Shown here one piece after another: positions 36,123-44,057 of a stretch of DNA of 64,000 bases. Within the stretch, counting starts at the first letter, position 1. Each line of letters opens with the position of its first letter. The stretch covers positions 4,295,001 through 4,359,000 of the forward strand of contig JARUPY010000292.1 of assembly GCA_029817715.1 (NCBI GenBank), in the 5' to 3' direction. Position numbers and translations under genes: made by a program. The notes under the pieces were generated by a model. It saw only the letters and a program-made list of their open reading frames with translations, was not told the origin of the DNA and did no database searches. The stretch comes from Melastoma dodecandrum. Taxonomy: Eukaryota > Streptophyta > Magnoliopsida > Myrtales > Melastomataceae.

Positions 36123-37811
36123 ATGTCCACGCTCCTCGTCACCCTGTCCGCCGCCGCAGCCGCTGCGCTCGCCCTGCCGCGCGCCGCACAACGCCTGCAA
36201 TTGTCCCGGGCGAAGCATCGCTCGCTCACGGGCCATGCCCGGATGGCCCGGCGCGTCGCCGGGCTGATCCCGCACTACAGTTATTCCGAGCGCACCTTCT
36301 TCCGCGCGGATGATCCGGACGAGGCGGTGGCTTTGCGGCGCGAGGCGGGCTTCGCGCGGCTCTCCGCTTTGTTCCAGAGCCGCTACGCCCGCACCCGGGC
36401 CGAGACCGAGGCGGTGCGCGACGGGCTGTCGGATCTGCAATTCACCGGCCTGTACCGGGTGCCGTTCCAATACGCCCGGCACGTACGAGCGCATCTCGGG
36501 ACCGGCGCCTTCGCAGCCGCCTCCGGGGGCGTGACCATCACGGACCTCGACGGCAACGTCTTCTACGACCTCGCCGGCTCCTACGGGGTCAACCTGTTCG
36601 GCGTCGACTTCTACCGGGCCTGTCTGGAGGAGGGGACGGCACGGGTCTGCGCCCTCGGCCCGGTGCTCGGCCCGCTGCACCCGGTGGTCACCGGCAACGT
36701 CGCGCGGCTGAAGGCACTGTCCGGCCTCGATGAGGTGTCGTTCCACATGTCGGGCACCGAGGCGGTGATGCAGGCGGTGCGGCTCGCCCGCTACCACACC
36801 GGCCGCCGCCGGATCGTCCGGTTCTGCGGCGCCTATCACGGCTGGTGGGGCGAGGTGCAGCCCGGCATCGGCAACCCGGTCCCGACCCGCGACACGCTCA
36901 CCCTGGCGGACATGACCGAGCGGACGCTGCGCGTGCTCGCGACCCGTCGGGATATCGCCTGTGTGCTGGTCAATCCGCTTCAGGCCATGCACCCCAATGC
37001 CGGCGCACCGTCCGACTCCGCCCTGGTCGACAGCGGCCGCAAAGCCGCCTTCGACCGGGCCGCCTACACGAAATGGCTTCACGACCTGCGCGCCGTGTGC
37101 ACCGAGCGGGGCATCGCGCTGATCCTCGATGAGGTGTTCCTCGGCTTCCGCCTCGCCCGCGGCGGCGCGCAGGAATATTTCGGTCTTCGCGCCGACATGG
37201 TCACCTACGGCAAGACCCTGGGCGGCGGCCTGCCGGTCGGGGTGCTGTGCGGGCGCGCCGACCTGATGCGGCGCTACCGGGACGACCGACCGGTCGACAT
37301 CTGCTTCGCCCGCGGGACCTTCAACGCCCACCCCTATGTGATGGGCGCCATGAGCGCATTCCTCGACCGGCTCGACACACCGGAGGTCGCTGCCCTCTAC
37401 GCCGATCTCGACGGGACCTGGGACCGGCGCGCGGCACGCCTCAACGCCCTGCTGGTCGAGGCCGACCTGCCCGTGCGGGTCGCCAACATGTCCACGGTCT
37501 GGACGGTCCTGTACACCAAGCCGTCGCGCTACAACTGGATGCTGCAATTCTACCTGCGTGCGGAGGGCTTGGCCCTGTCCTGGGTCGGAACCGGCCGCTT
37601 GATCTTCAGCCTCGCCTACGACGAGGCGGCCTTCGAGGCGGTCGCGGCGCGGTTCGTGGCGGCGGCCGAGACCATGCGGGCCGACGGCTGGTGGGACGGG
37701 GCGGTGCCGAGCGACGAGGCGATCCGCCGCTCGATCCTGCGGGAGGTCTTGGCGATCCGGTTGGGTCGGCTCGGTGCCCGCTTCGGATTGCGGGCGCCGG
37801 ACCAGGGTTGA
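36123..37811 (+). CDS. Class-III PLP-dependent aminotransferase with N-terminal membrane segment
   Basis: A 562-residue fold-type I aminotransferase related to glutamate-1-semialdehyde aminomutase. The first 25 residues (LLVTLSAAAAAALALPRAA) form a hydrophobic anchor, and about 100 further residues precede the PLP domain, longer than the usual 430-460. PLP-site features are SFHMSGTEAVMQAVRLAR (phosphate loop), FCGAYHGWWG, LILDEVFLGFR (Asp for the pyridine N) and MVTYGKTLGGGLPVG with the Schiff-base Lys. The substrate is unknown. Being divergently paired with psd suggests a role in phospholipid head-group or lipid-amine metabolism, which is inference. Confidence 0.8.
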   Translation: MSTLLVTLSAAAAAALALPRAAQRLQLSRAKHRSLTGHARMARRVAGLIPHYSYSERTFFRADDPDEAVALRREAGFARLSALFQSRYARTRAETEAVRDGLSDLQFTGLYRVPFQYARHVRAHLGTGAFAAASGGVTITDLDGNVFYDLAGSYGVNLFGVDFYRACLEEGTARVCALGPVLGPLHPVVTGNVARLKALSGLDEVSFHMSGTEAVMQAVRLARYHTGRRRIVRFCGAYHGWWGEVQPGIGNPVPTRDTLTLADMTERTLRVLATRRDIACVLVNPLQAMHPNAGAPSDSALVDSGRKAAFDRAAYTKWLHDLRAVCTERGIALILDEVFLGFRLARGGAQEYFGLRADMVTYGKTLGGGLPVGVLCGRADLMRRYRDDRPVDICFARGTFNAHPYVMGAMSAFLDRLDTPEVAALYADLDGTWDRRAARLNALLVEADLPVRVANMSTVWTVLYTKPSRYNWMLQFYLRAEGLALSWVGTGRLIFSLAYDEAAFEAVAARFVAAAETMRADGWWDGAVPSDEAIRRSILREVLAIRLGRLGARFGLRAPDQG

Positions 37812-37835
37812 ACCGGTCCGGTCTCGGATGCCAGC

Positions 37836-38447
37836 TCAGACGCTCCGTTCGTGCGGCTCGTGCTCCTCGACCAGCTCACCCTGCAGCAGGGCGAGCGGCG
37901 CCCTGTGATACAGCTTGATGTCGTGGAACGGGTCCGTGAGGATCTTGGTCACCCAGACGATGCCGGTCTGCACGTCGCGCTGGAAGAACAGCTGCACCAT
38001 CCGGAACAGCAGGCCGGCGAGCGCCAGCCACAGCCAGATCCAGCCGACGTTGCGGATGAGATCCCCCGTCGTCTGGTGCGGCGAGATCAGGCCGAACAGG
38101 CTCGGATCGAAGTAGAGCGGCAGCGGCGACAGGGCCCAGATCGCCAGGAGCACGATCTTGCGCTGCAGGTTGTAGCCGACCTTGATCTCCTCCTTGTGCT
38201 CGTGCGTGGCGTCGTTGACGTGATCGTAGCCCTTCGGCTCGAAGAACAGGTGACCAGCCTGCCGGGACGTCATGGCGATGAGCCAGCCGATCAGCGCGGC
38301 GGTCGCCGGATCCTTGAAGGCCAGGGCGTAGGCCACCAGGAAGCTGATCGCGCTGACGACATGCAGGCTCTGGTTGACGCGATTGTGGTGGTAATACCGG
38401 TGATCGTCCCAGCGCTGGACGCGCAGAGCTTCCAGAAAGCTCGCCAT
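37836..38447 (-). CDS. Mpo1/DUF962-like membrane protein
   Basis: A 203-residue protein with three to four membrane helices. The segment HRYYHHNRVNQSLHVVSAIS resembles the H-x4-NRxxH box of the DUF962/Mpo1 family, and GHLFFEPKGYD the second His-containing box (GHxxFE). Yeast Mpo1 is an iron-dependent dioxygenase in 2-hydroxy fatty acid alpha-oxidation. It is downstream of pmtA on the same strand (53-bp gap), so probably co-transcribed. Family resemblance is by motif only and some Mpo1 residues may differ, so I treat the function as a hypothesis. Confidence 0.5.
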   Translation of the reverse strand: MASFLEALRVQRWDDHRYYHHNRVNQSLHVVSAISFLVAYALAFKDPATAALIGWLIAMTSRQAGHLFFEPKGYDHVNDATHEHKEEIKVGYNLQRKIVLLAIWALSPLPLYFDPSLFGLISPHQTTGDLIRNVGWIWLWLALAGLLFRMVQLFFQRDVQTGIVWVTKILTDPFHDIKLYHRAPLALLQGELVEEHEPHERSV

Positions 38448-38500
38448 GATGTGCGTCCCCGATCGAATGATGGTGGGCTGTTTTGCGGGCTCGCGTGCCC

Positions 38501-39187
38501 TCAGGCGTCGTGCTTGCGCAGGCGGACGAGGGAGAAATGCCCGAGCGGGGGCAGCGCCCGGCGCTCGACGATCTCGACCGGAGCGCCGGCTGCCCAGCTG
38601 GTGTACCGGTTCCAGGCGAATTCGGTCCGCCAGCCCAGACGGCTCGTGATCGGCGCCAGGGCGTGCTCGACCGTGCGGCGCAGGCCGTCCTCGGCGCCGA
38701 TGCGCGTCGTGATGACGATCTCGCCGCCGGGGCGGAGCACCCGGGCGAACTCGTCCAGTGCCGCTTCCGGGTTCGAGACCGCCGTCACCACGTATTGCGC
38801 GACGATCACGTCGAAGGACGCGTCCGGGAAGTCGAGGTGCTCGGCATCCATCACGGCGAGGCGCTCGATGTTGCGCAGGCCAAGCCGCGCCACGCGCTGA
38901 CGCGCCTTCTCCAGCATGGGCGCCGAGATATCGATGCCCACAATGCTGCGCGCCCGGCGATAGGCCGGGAGAGACAACCCGGTCCCGACCCCGACTTCGA
39001 GGATCCGACCGCCGACCCGCTCTGCCGCAGCCGCCGCCAGGGTCCGCCCCTGGGCGAAGACCGGCCCGAACACCAGATCGTAGACCGGCGCCCAGCGCCC
39101 ATACGCCTTGGCAACACCGTCGCGGTCGAGATCGGGGCCGAGCGAGCTCACGCGTGACGCGCCAGTGCCATGCATTCCGAGGGCCAT
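38501..39187 (-). CDS. pmtA: Phosphatidylethanolamine N-methyltransferase (PmtA type)
   Basis: A SAM-dependent methyltransferase of 228 residues converting PE to phosphatidylcholine by successive methylations. The opening VAKAYGRWAPVYDLVFGPVF and motif I, ILEVGVGTGLSLPAY, are the hallmark of the alphaproteobacterial PmtA family (Rhodobacter and Rhizobium type). IVGIDISAPMLEKA, MDAEHLDFPDASFDVIVAQ and VLRPGGEIVITTR follow in order. I use ATG 39187 as start; GTG 39202 is in frame 15 nt earlier. It is upstream of the Mpo1-like gene and near psd, whose product is its substrate. A Pho box and a leader ORF precede it. Confidence 0.8.
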   Translation of the reverse strand: MALGMHGTGASRVSSLGPDLDRDGVAKAYGRWAPVYDLVFGPVFAQGRTLAAAAAERVGGRILEVGVGTGLSLPAYRRARSIVGIDISAPMLEKARQRVARLGLRNIERLAVMDAEHLDFPDASFDVIVAQYVVTAVSNPEAALDEFARVLRPGGEIVITTRIGAEDGLRRTVEHALAPITSRLGWRTEFAWNRYTSWAAGAPVEIVERRALPPLGHFSLVRLRKHDA

Positions 39188-39365
39188 GAGGTTCCGTCTC
39201 ACTGTATGCCGAGGTCAGGCCGCTGCGGCCGTCCACGATCGCTGACTGCAGGGTTCAAGGGGCTGTGGGGATGACGCGCCGTCCGGCACGGCGCAGGTGA
39301 TCGGTCGGGCGGGCGCGGGACTGCCGACGATCACAGCGCGGATCCGGAAAAGCGCCGACGGCCGT

Positions 39366-39422
39366 TCAGGAGAAACGGGGGGGCGGGCGAAGCCGCGCCG
39401 CTCTGCATCCCTTGAACCGCAC
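39366..39422 (-). CDS. Possible 18-residue leader ORF upstream of pmtA
   Basis: A GTG at 39422 is preceded by GGAGGAG with 4-nt spacing and followed by a frame that reads MRFKGCRAARLRPPPRFS before TGA. The peptide is Arg-rich with one Cys and a Pro triplet (PPP), a known ribosome-stalling type of sequence. It lies 178 bp before the pmtA start, downstream of the Pho box on the same strand. It could be a translational leader controlling pmtA. A chance ORF cannot be excluded. Confidence 0.4.
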   Translation of the reverse strand: MRFKGCRAARLRPPPRFS

Positions 39423-39459
39423 GGCGCTCCTCCGCTGAACTCTTTCCGCCGGCAAAGCT

Positions 39460-39488
39460 ATGACCGTCGTTTGACAGCGATGTGACAG
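39460..39488 (-). promoter_or_regulatory. Three-unit Pho box (PhoB site) upstream of pmtA
   Basis: Reading the minus strand from 39488: CTGTCAC-ATCG-CTGTCAA-ACGA-CGGTCAT. Three heptamers with 11-bp spacing are close to the PhoB consensus CTGTCAT-N4-CTGTCAT, with the first two near-perfect and the third one mismatch away. The direction points towards pmtA, with the start codon 273 bp away. PhoB-controlled membrane lipid remodelling under phosphate limitation is established in rhizobia. Control of this operon is inference. Confidence 0.6.
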
Positions 39489-39901
39489 TAAAGAAGAGGC
39501 ATTCTCCCGATTTATGCTTCGTTGGCAAAGCATAGGGCGAAGATCCAAGGCTGGTCTGGGCCGCGCCCCGGCGCGTCTCGGCGTGCCGATACCAATGGAA
39601 GGCGTCTCAAAAATCCGATCGCACCGACACGACGGAATCCAAGACTGCCGGTGGTCGGGCGCTTGTTCTCCCAAGGACCCAGAGACCCGGCGCGTACCCG
39701 TCTGTCGGGCTGCACCCATTGTTCACGACGTTCCCGTCGCGCGGATCGCGAGCCCTGGCCGCGCTCCCGCAAATGCGCGATGTTTTGATAACCGGATGGC
39801 TGAGGCCTCGTGTTCGACACGATCTCGCCCTGATAACGGCGCGATGTGGCCCGTATCGCCATCGGGACGGGGCGCGTGAACGCGCCGGAGGAGCATTGCG
39901 C
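39489..39901. other. Gene-free interval between the Pho box and the lytic transglycosylase gene
   Basis: 413 bp with many short out-of-frame ORFs in both directions but no convincing start, family or composition. The only clear signal is the GGAGGAG ribosome site at its right end, which belongs to the transglycosylase gene. Confidence 0.35.
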
Positions 39902-40696
39902 GTGAACGACTCTATGCGGCGTCAAATCTTCGCGGTGGCGGCGGTCGCCGGGCTCGCCCTCGGTGCCGGGCAGGGACAGGCGGCGCAGTGCGGCAGCACA
40001 GCTGCGGGATTCGAGACGTGGAAGCGGCAATTCGCCGAGGAGGCGCGCGGCCGGGCCAGTGCGGCGAGCCTCGCGGCCCTTCAAAACACGACCTATTCGA
40101 CCGCTACGATCTCGGCCGATCGCGGGCAGCACAGCTTCAAGCTGTCGCTCGATCAGTTCCTCGCCAAGCGCGGCGGGCCGGCGATCGTCTCCCGCGGCCG
40201 GGCGCTCAAGCGGCAGAACGCGGCGCTGTTCGACTCGATCGAGCAGCGCTACGGGGTCCCGCCCGGTCCGCTCCTCGCGATCTGGGGCATGGAGACCGGG
40301 TTCGGCGCCGTGCGCGGCAACGTCAACACCCTCTCGGCCGTCGCGACCCTCGCCTACGACTGCCGCCGCTCGGAATACTTCACGGACCAACTTTACGCGG
40401 CCCTGACCCTGGTCGATCGCGGCCTGCTGACGCCGAGCACCCGCGGCGCCGCGCACGGAGAGGTCGGCCATACCCAGTTCCTGCCGAAGAACGTGCTCAC
40501 CTACGGCACCGGCGATCTCAACAACGTCGGCGCGGCCCTGTCGTCGACCGCGAACTTCCTGAAGGCGCATGGCTGGCGCGCGGGGGCGGGCTACCAGCCC
40601 GGCGAGCCGAACTTCGCGGCCATCCAAGGCTGGAACGCGGCTCCGGTCTACGAGAAGGCGATCGCACTGCTCGGCCGCCAGATCGACAACGATTAA
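39902..40696 (+). CDS. Periplasmic lytic murein transglycosylase (MltB-like)
   Basis: A lytic transglycosylase of the SLT_2/MltB family, cleaving the MurNAc-GlcNAc bond of peptidoglycan with 1,6-anhydro product formation. I use GTG 39902, with GGAGGAG 8 nt before it; a second start (ATG 39914) gives the cleaner signal peptide MRRQIFAVAAVAGLALG. The mature 240-residue domain has the catalytic Glu in AIWGMETGFG and family segments LSAVATLAYD and GHTQFLPKNVLTYGTGDLNN. It is not a lipoprotein, unlike E. coli MltB. A DUF2778 protein follows in the same direction. Confidence 0.88.
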   Translation: MNDSMRRQIFAVAAVAGLALGAGQGQAAQCGSTAAGFETWKRQFAEEARGRASAASLAALQNTTYSTATISADRGQHSFKLSLDQFLAKRGGPAIVSRGRALKRQNAALFDSIEQRYGVPPGPLLAIWGMETGFGAVRGNVNTLSAVATLAYDCRRSEYFTDQLYAALTLVDRGLLTPSTRGAAHGEVGHTQFLPKNVLTYGTGDLNNVGAALSSTANFLKAHGWRAGAGYQPGEPNFAAIQGWNAAPVYEKAIALLGRQIDND

Positions 40697-40916
40697 AGTT
40701 CATCCGCGATCAATTGCGGCTAAAACTGAGGGCTCGACTGCAATTCGCCCGAAAATGGTCCCGATCGATCGTAGATCGACCATGGAGATGCCGCAGAAAA
40801 GCCCGCTCGGCCCCGCTGTTTCAGACCGGGCGGGGCCTGCCCGTCCGTCGCGTTGTCTCCGCGTTGCTCGCTGAGATCGCGACGGTCGGGCGAGCGCCCG
40901 CTCGGCGACGAGGAGC

Positions 40917-42104
40917 ATGGGCACTCGCATGACCATCGATTCCGTGCCGCCAGACAGTCATTACACCCGGAGCGCGCGGCGCGCCTGTGCTGCACCCTTG
41001 GGTGTACTGACCGGTGCGATCCTCTTGGCAGCCCTGGGCAGCAACCTGCGACAGGTCGGTGAGGGTCCTCGCGACGCGTCGGAGCGGAGTGAGACGCAGA
41101 GCGGCGACGGTCCAGCGTTGACCGGCGAATCGCATGCTTTGGCCGACACGCCCACAGCAGCAGCCGAGGTGCCTGCGCAAGAGGCGCCGGCCATGGAAGC
41201 TTGGCGCGACGCTCTCGGCGGTCCCGTATCGCGATGGGCCTGGACCCAGAATGCTCCGCCCGTTCTACCCTCTGACGCGAGCGTCGAGGACGGTTCCCCA
41301 GCCGGCCTCCAGGCAGGCGCCGAAACCGGCCGCGAGACCGAACGCCAATCGGAAGCGCAGCCAGCCGAGGCGCCGCGGTCCGCGATGATGGTTCCGTTGC
41401 CGATCCCGCGCCCACCGGAGTTCCGCGCTCCAGGCGCGGCCGTCTTCGCCCGGCGGTCCGAGCGGCGGATGGCGCGCCGCGAGCTGCCACCCGTGCAATC
41501 GGCTGCGCCCGCGGTCGATGACCGCTCGTTCCTGGAAAAGTTCTTCGGCATCGAGCGCGCGCCGGGCCTCGCCTACGCGGCGCTGGAGAGCAAGCCCTTC
41601 GATGTGGCACCCCAACGGCGGATCTCGCCACCGCTCGCCCTGTCGCGCGAGCCGAGCCCAACGGGAGGCGTCGCCGTCTACAACATCGCCGCCCGAACCG
41701 TGACGCTGCCGAACGGCGACCGTCTCGAGGCGCATTCCGGGCTCGGCGAGGGGCTGGACGAGCCGCGCCTCGTCAACGTCCGGATGCGGGGGCCGACCCC
41801 GCCCGGGACCTATGACCTGACCGAGCGCGAGCAACTGTTCCACGGCGTGCGGGCGATCCGGCTGACGCCGGTGGGCGGAAGCGAGGCGGTTTACGGGCGT
41901 GTCGGATTGCTGGCCCACACCTTCATGCTGGGACCGCGCGGCGATTCGAACGGCTGCGTGTCGTTCCGCGATTACGACCGGTTCCTACAGGCCTTCCTGC
42001 GCGGCGAGGTCCAGCGGCTCGTCGTCGTCAGCGGCACGCAGGATCCGCTCCCGACGCTCGCGACCGGCACGGTCACCACCCGCATGGCTCGCAACGGCTT
42101 CTGA
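40917..42104 (+). CDS. DUF2778 (Tlde1-like) L,D-transpeptidase-fold protein
   Basis: A 395-residue protein. After an N-terminal membrane segment (LGVLTGAILLAALGSNL) comes a long, low-complexity Ala/Glu/Pro region (residues 50-190) and then a C-terminal DUF2778 domain of about 160 residues. The domain carries HTFMLGPRGDSNGCVSFRDY, an L,D-transpeptidase-like H...SxGC site with catalytic Cys. The family includes Tlde1, a type VI effector that cuts or exchanges D-amino acids of peptidoglycan. In Hyphomicrobiales it occurs as chromosomal copies far from T6SS genes, as here, probably with a housekeeping cell-wall role. ATG 40917 follows GAGGAG very closely; ATG 40929 is an alternative. Confidence 0.72.
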   Translation: MGTRMTIDSVPPDSHYTRSARRACAAPLGVLTGAILLAALGSNLRQVGEGPRDASERSETQSGDGPALTGESHALADTPTAAAEVPAQEAPAMEAWRDALGGPVSRWAWTQNAPPVLPSDASVEDGSPAGLQAGAETGRETERQSEAQPAEAPRSAMMVPLPIPRPPEFRAPGAAVFARRSERRMARRELPPVQSAAPAVDDRSFLEKFFGIERAPGLAYAALESKPFDVAPQRRISPPLALSREPSPTGGVAVYNIAARTVTLPNGDRLEAHSGLGEGLDEPRLVNVRMRGPTPPGTYDLTEREQLFHGVRAIRLTPVGGSEAVYGRVGLLAHTFMLGPRGDSNGCVSFRDYDRFLQAFLRGEVQRLVVVSGTQDPLPTLATGTVTTRMARNGF

Positions 42105-42362
42105 CACTTCATTTTTTCAAAAAAACGAGGGCGCGCGCGGGCTCGATGGCCGCACAGGCTGTCGACGGCGTTCGCCTGTGCCCCTCTCCGGATTTCCGAT
42201 GCTCGTGGTCGGCCCCCTCGTGAGGTGGACGCTGAGCGGTCTCGTCGAGTCGAAAGTCGCCAGACCAACTTGTGCCAGGCGGCCATCACAAGGCTGTGCG
42301 TCTGGCCGAACCGTCCCTACGGCCCTCTATCTTAGAGGGTGGCGACTCGGGAATGGCAGAGC

Positions 42363-43076
42363 ATGCGACAGGTAAAGGTCAGGCTGATGGAGCCGGGGCT
42401 GCGCCCCCGGCGCACGCGCCTCGAGATCCCCGGCTGGGCCGGCAAGCCGGAGCCCAGATCGGATGGCTCCCAGGAATACGCCTGGCACTGCGTCCCCTTC
42501 TCGGAGGCCGCCAAGGCCGGGATCGAGCTGTTCTACCCCTACGCCGCGGAGTTGCGGGTCAGCACGCGGAACGGAACGCTCGCCTTCGAGGGTGAGTTTG
42601 GGGAGATCGCTGGACAGGGTTCACCAAAGCCACCGTTCCGGAGCTTCGGCGAGGCCTACTACACCTACCAGATCCTCCTCGATCTGAAGGTGGAGGACGG
42701 CTGGGCGATCCGGACCGAACCGCATCCGCGCTTCTACACCGACCGGACCGGGACCGTGCCGGTCGCGGTGCCCGCGCTCCTGCGCCACTGGTGGCCGATG
42801 ATGTACTTCATGGTGTTCAAGGCCCCCGACGAGGGGCGAACCCACGTGTTCCGGCAGGGCGAGCCGTTCATGCAGGTCACCATCGTGCCGGTGGATGCGG
42901 AGTTCGAGCTCGTGCCGATGCCCGAGGAGGAGGCCGCCGAGCGCGAACTGCAGTCGCGGCGCATCTACGCGAGCCGGCAGACGCTGGCAGCGGATTCGCA
43001 ATGGACCTCGGCGACCGACACGGTCTTCGACGGTACGTACAGGCGCATCCTCGGCGCCGCCAAGAGCCAACGGTGA
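42363..43076 (+). CDS. Hypothetical protein, 237 residues
   Basis: A soluble protein with no family that I can name. It begins MRQVKVRLMEPGLRPRRTRLE and has a beta-rich middle with aromatic residues (YAWHCVPFSEAAKAGIELFYPY, later LLRHWWPMMYFMVFKAPDEG). The GEPFMQVTIVPVDAEFELVPMPEEE segment is followed by an Arg-rich C-terminus. No signal or membrane segment is visible. The start at 42363 is chosen by reading position; GTG 42339 is in frame upstream. Codon use is like its neighbours. It converges with the His-rich gene across a hairpin. Confidence 0.7.
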   Translation: MRQVKVRLMEPGLRPRRTRLEIPGWAGKPEPRSDGSQEYAWHCVPFSEAAKAGIELFYPYAAELRVSTRNGTLAFEGEFGEIAGQGSPKPPFRSFGEAYYTYQILLDLKVEDGWAIRTEPHPRFYTDRTGTVPVAVPALLRHWWPMMYFMVFKAPDEGRTHVFRQGEPFMQVTIVPVDAEFELVPMPEEEAAERELQSRRIYASRQTLAADSQWTSATDTVFDGTYRRILGAAKSQR

Positions 43077-43080
43077 GGAC

Positions 43081-43111
43081 GGGCGGGGTTGGAGATCTGT
43101 CCACCCCGCCC
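43081..43111. terminator. Bidirectional stem-loop between convergent genes
   Basis: A GC-rich inverted repeat (GGGCGGGGT / ACCCCGCCC) with an inner TGGA/TCCA pair lies between the stops of the 237-residue hypothetical gene and the His-rich gene. It could terminate both transcripts. There is no T tract. Confidence 0.55.
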
Positions 43112-43120
43112 CCTCCGGGC

Positions 43121-43510
43121 TCAGTAGCCGTACGGGACGTAATACCCGTGATGATGGTGGTGATGGTGATGGTACCGCCGGAAGTACCGGTGATGGTGGT
43201 GATGATGGTGGTGGTAGAACGGCCCGTAGAACCGGTGATGGTGATGATGATGGTGGTGATAGTAGTACTGGGCCTGCTGGACCGTCGCATCGCCCTCTGA
43301 GGCAGCCGCGAGGGGCTGGGCCTGTGCGGCCGCCGCATCGGACTCCTTGAGGAGCGCGACCGCGTCGGGAATCGGCTTCAGGAGGTCGGCGTAGCTCTCG
43401 GCCTGCATGGCGGCCTGCAGCCGGACCGGAGCCGGCATTGCGGCCTGGGCCGGATCGACCACGGCTAGAAGGGTGACGGCCCCGACGAGGCCAGCGACTG
43501 TCTTGTCCAT
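43121..43510 (-). CDS. Exported protein with three octahistidine runs
   Basis: A 129-residue secreted protein: signal peptide (MDKTVAGLVGAVTLLAVVDPAQA), an Ala/Gln-rich stretch to residue 82, then a C-terminal tail in which three blocks of exactly eight His occur at residues 85-92, 100-107 and 114-121. Tyr/Phe/Arg linkers (RFYGPFY, RYFRRY) separate the blocks, and the tail ends in GYYVPYGY. Mixed CAT and CAC codons encode the runs, so it is not a simple trinucleotide expansion. Such a tail should bind Ni, Co, Zn or Cu ions strongly. Start at 43510 with GGGAG upstream. No known family; a metal-buffering role in the periplasm is an inference. Confidence 0.75.
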   Translation of the reverse strand: MDKTVAGLVGAVTLLAVVDPAQAAMPAPVRLQAAMQAESYADLLKPIPDAVALLKESDAAAAQAQPLAAASEGDATVQQAQYYYHHHHHHHHRFYGPFYHHHHHHHHRYFRRYHHHHHHHHGYYVPYGY

Positions 43511-43578
43511 CGACGGGCTCCCTTTTTACCGCAGCGCTGCCCGCCGAACCGAGACGCTGTGGACGGGAGCGCCGCCGG

Positions 43579-43605
43579 AAACATCGGCCGTCCGCAAGCC
43601 GTTCC
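43579..43605 (-). promoter_or_regulatory. Possible EcfG (general stress sigma) promoter for the His-rich gene
   Basis: The minus strand shows GGAAC (43605-43601), 17 nt, then TGTTT (43583-43579), near the EcfG consensus GGAAC-N16-17-CGTT. The start codon is about 70 bp downstream. The first base of the -10 differs, so confidence is low. Confidence 0.35.
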
Positions 43606-43805
43606 GGTGCGGAGCGGACCTTGCCATCACATCTCCGGCATTGGCTACGAAGTTCTTGCCGCTCTTCGATTTGGCTTGCATCGCGCGCCGGGATATTAAT
43701 TTTTGCTATTCCTCGCCGCAATTCTGCTCCTTGCGTCACGGAGCGTGACGGCTGAGCCGTATCCGAGGTTCGGGCGCGAGGCCGATGTGAGTCCGGAGTT
43801 GGGCT

Positions 43806-44057
43806 ATGGCGCGAGGTCTGCGGTACGTACTCCTGATGCAGGTGGCGATGGTACCTGCCGCCTGGGCGCAGCAGCCCGCGGCGTCGCCGGACGCGCCGGC
43901 GACCTTCGTGGAACCCACGGACGCCGACCATCGACACTGCTCCGGTTCGTGCCTGAAAACCGGCGCCTTGCAGTGGTTTTGCCGGCCCGACCAGACCTGT
44001 TCGCTCGATTGCGGGACGGCCCCCCCGAAGATGCACTGCCACGATCCGCAGCGGTAG
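43806..44057 (+). CDS. Small secreted cysteine-rich protein
   Basis: An 83-residue product with a signal peptide (MARGLRYVLLMQVAMVPAAWAQ) and a short mature domain with six Cys (HCSGSC...FC...TCSLDC...HC), which could form three disulfides or bind a metal. His/Cys pairs (HRHCSGSC, MHCHDP) make metal binding possible. GGAG precedes the ATG by 7 nt. It is a conserved-looking but uncharacterised secreted peptide; no family recognised. Confidence 0.6.
   Translation: MARGLRYVLLMQVAMVPAAWAQQPAASPDAPATFVEPTDADHRHCSGSCLKTGALQWFCRPDQTCSLDCGTAPPKMHCHDPQR

Noticed and set aside
43128..43270. His-run region as a simple trinucleotide expansion or assembly artefact
   Set aside because: Codons CAT and CAC are mixed irregularly and the three runs are separated by different linkers, so slippage alone does not explain it.
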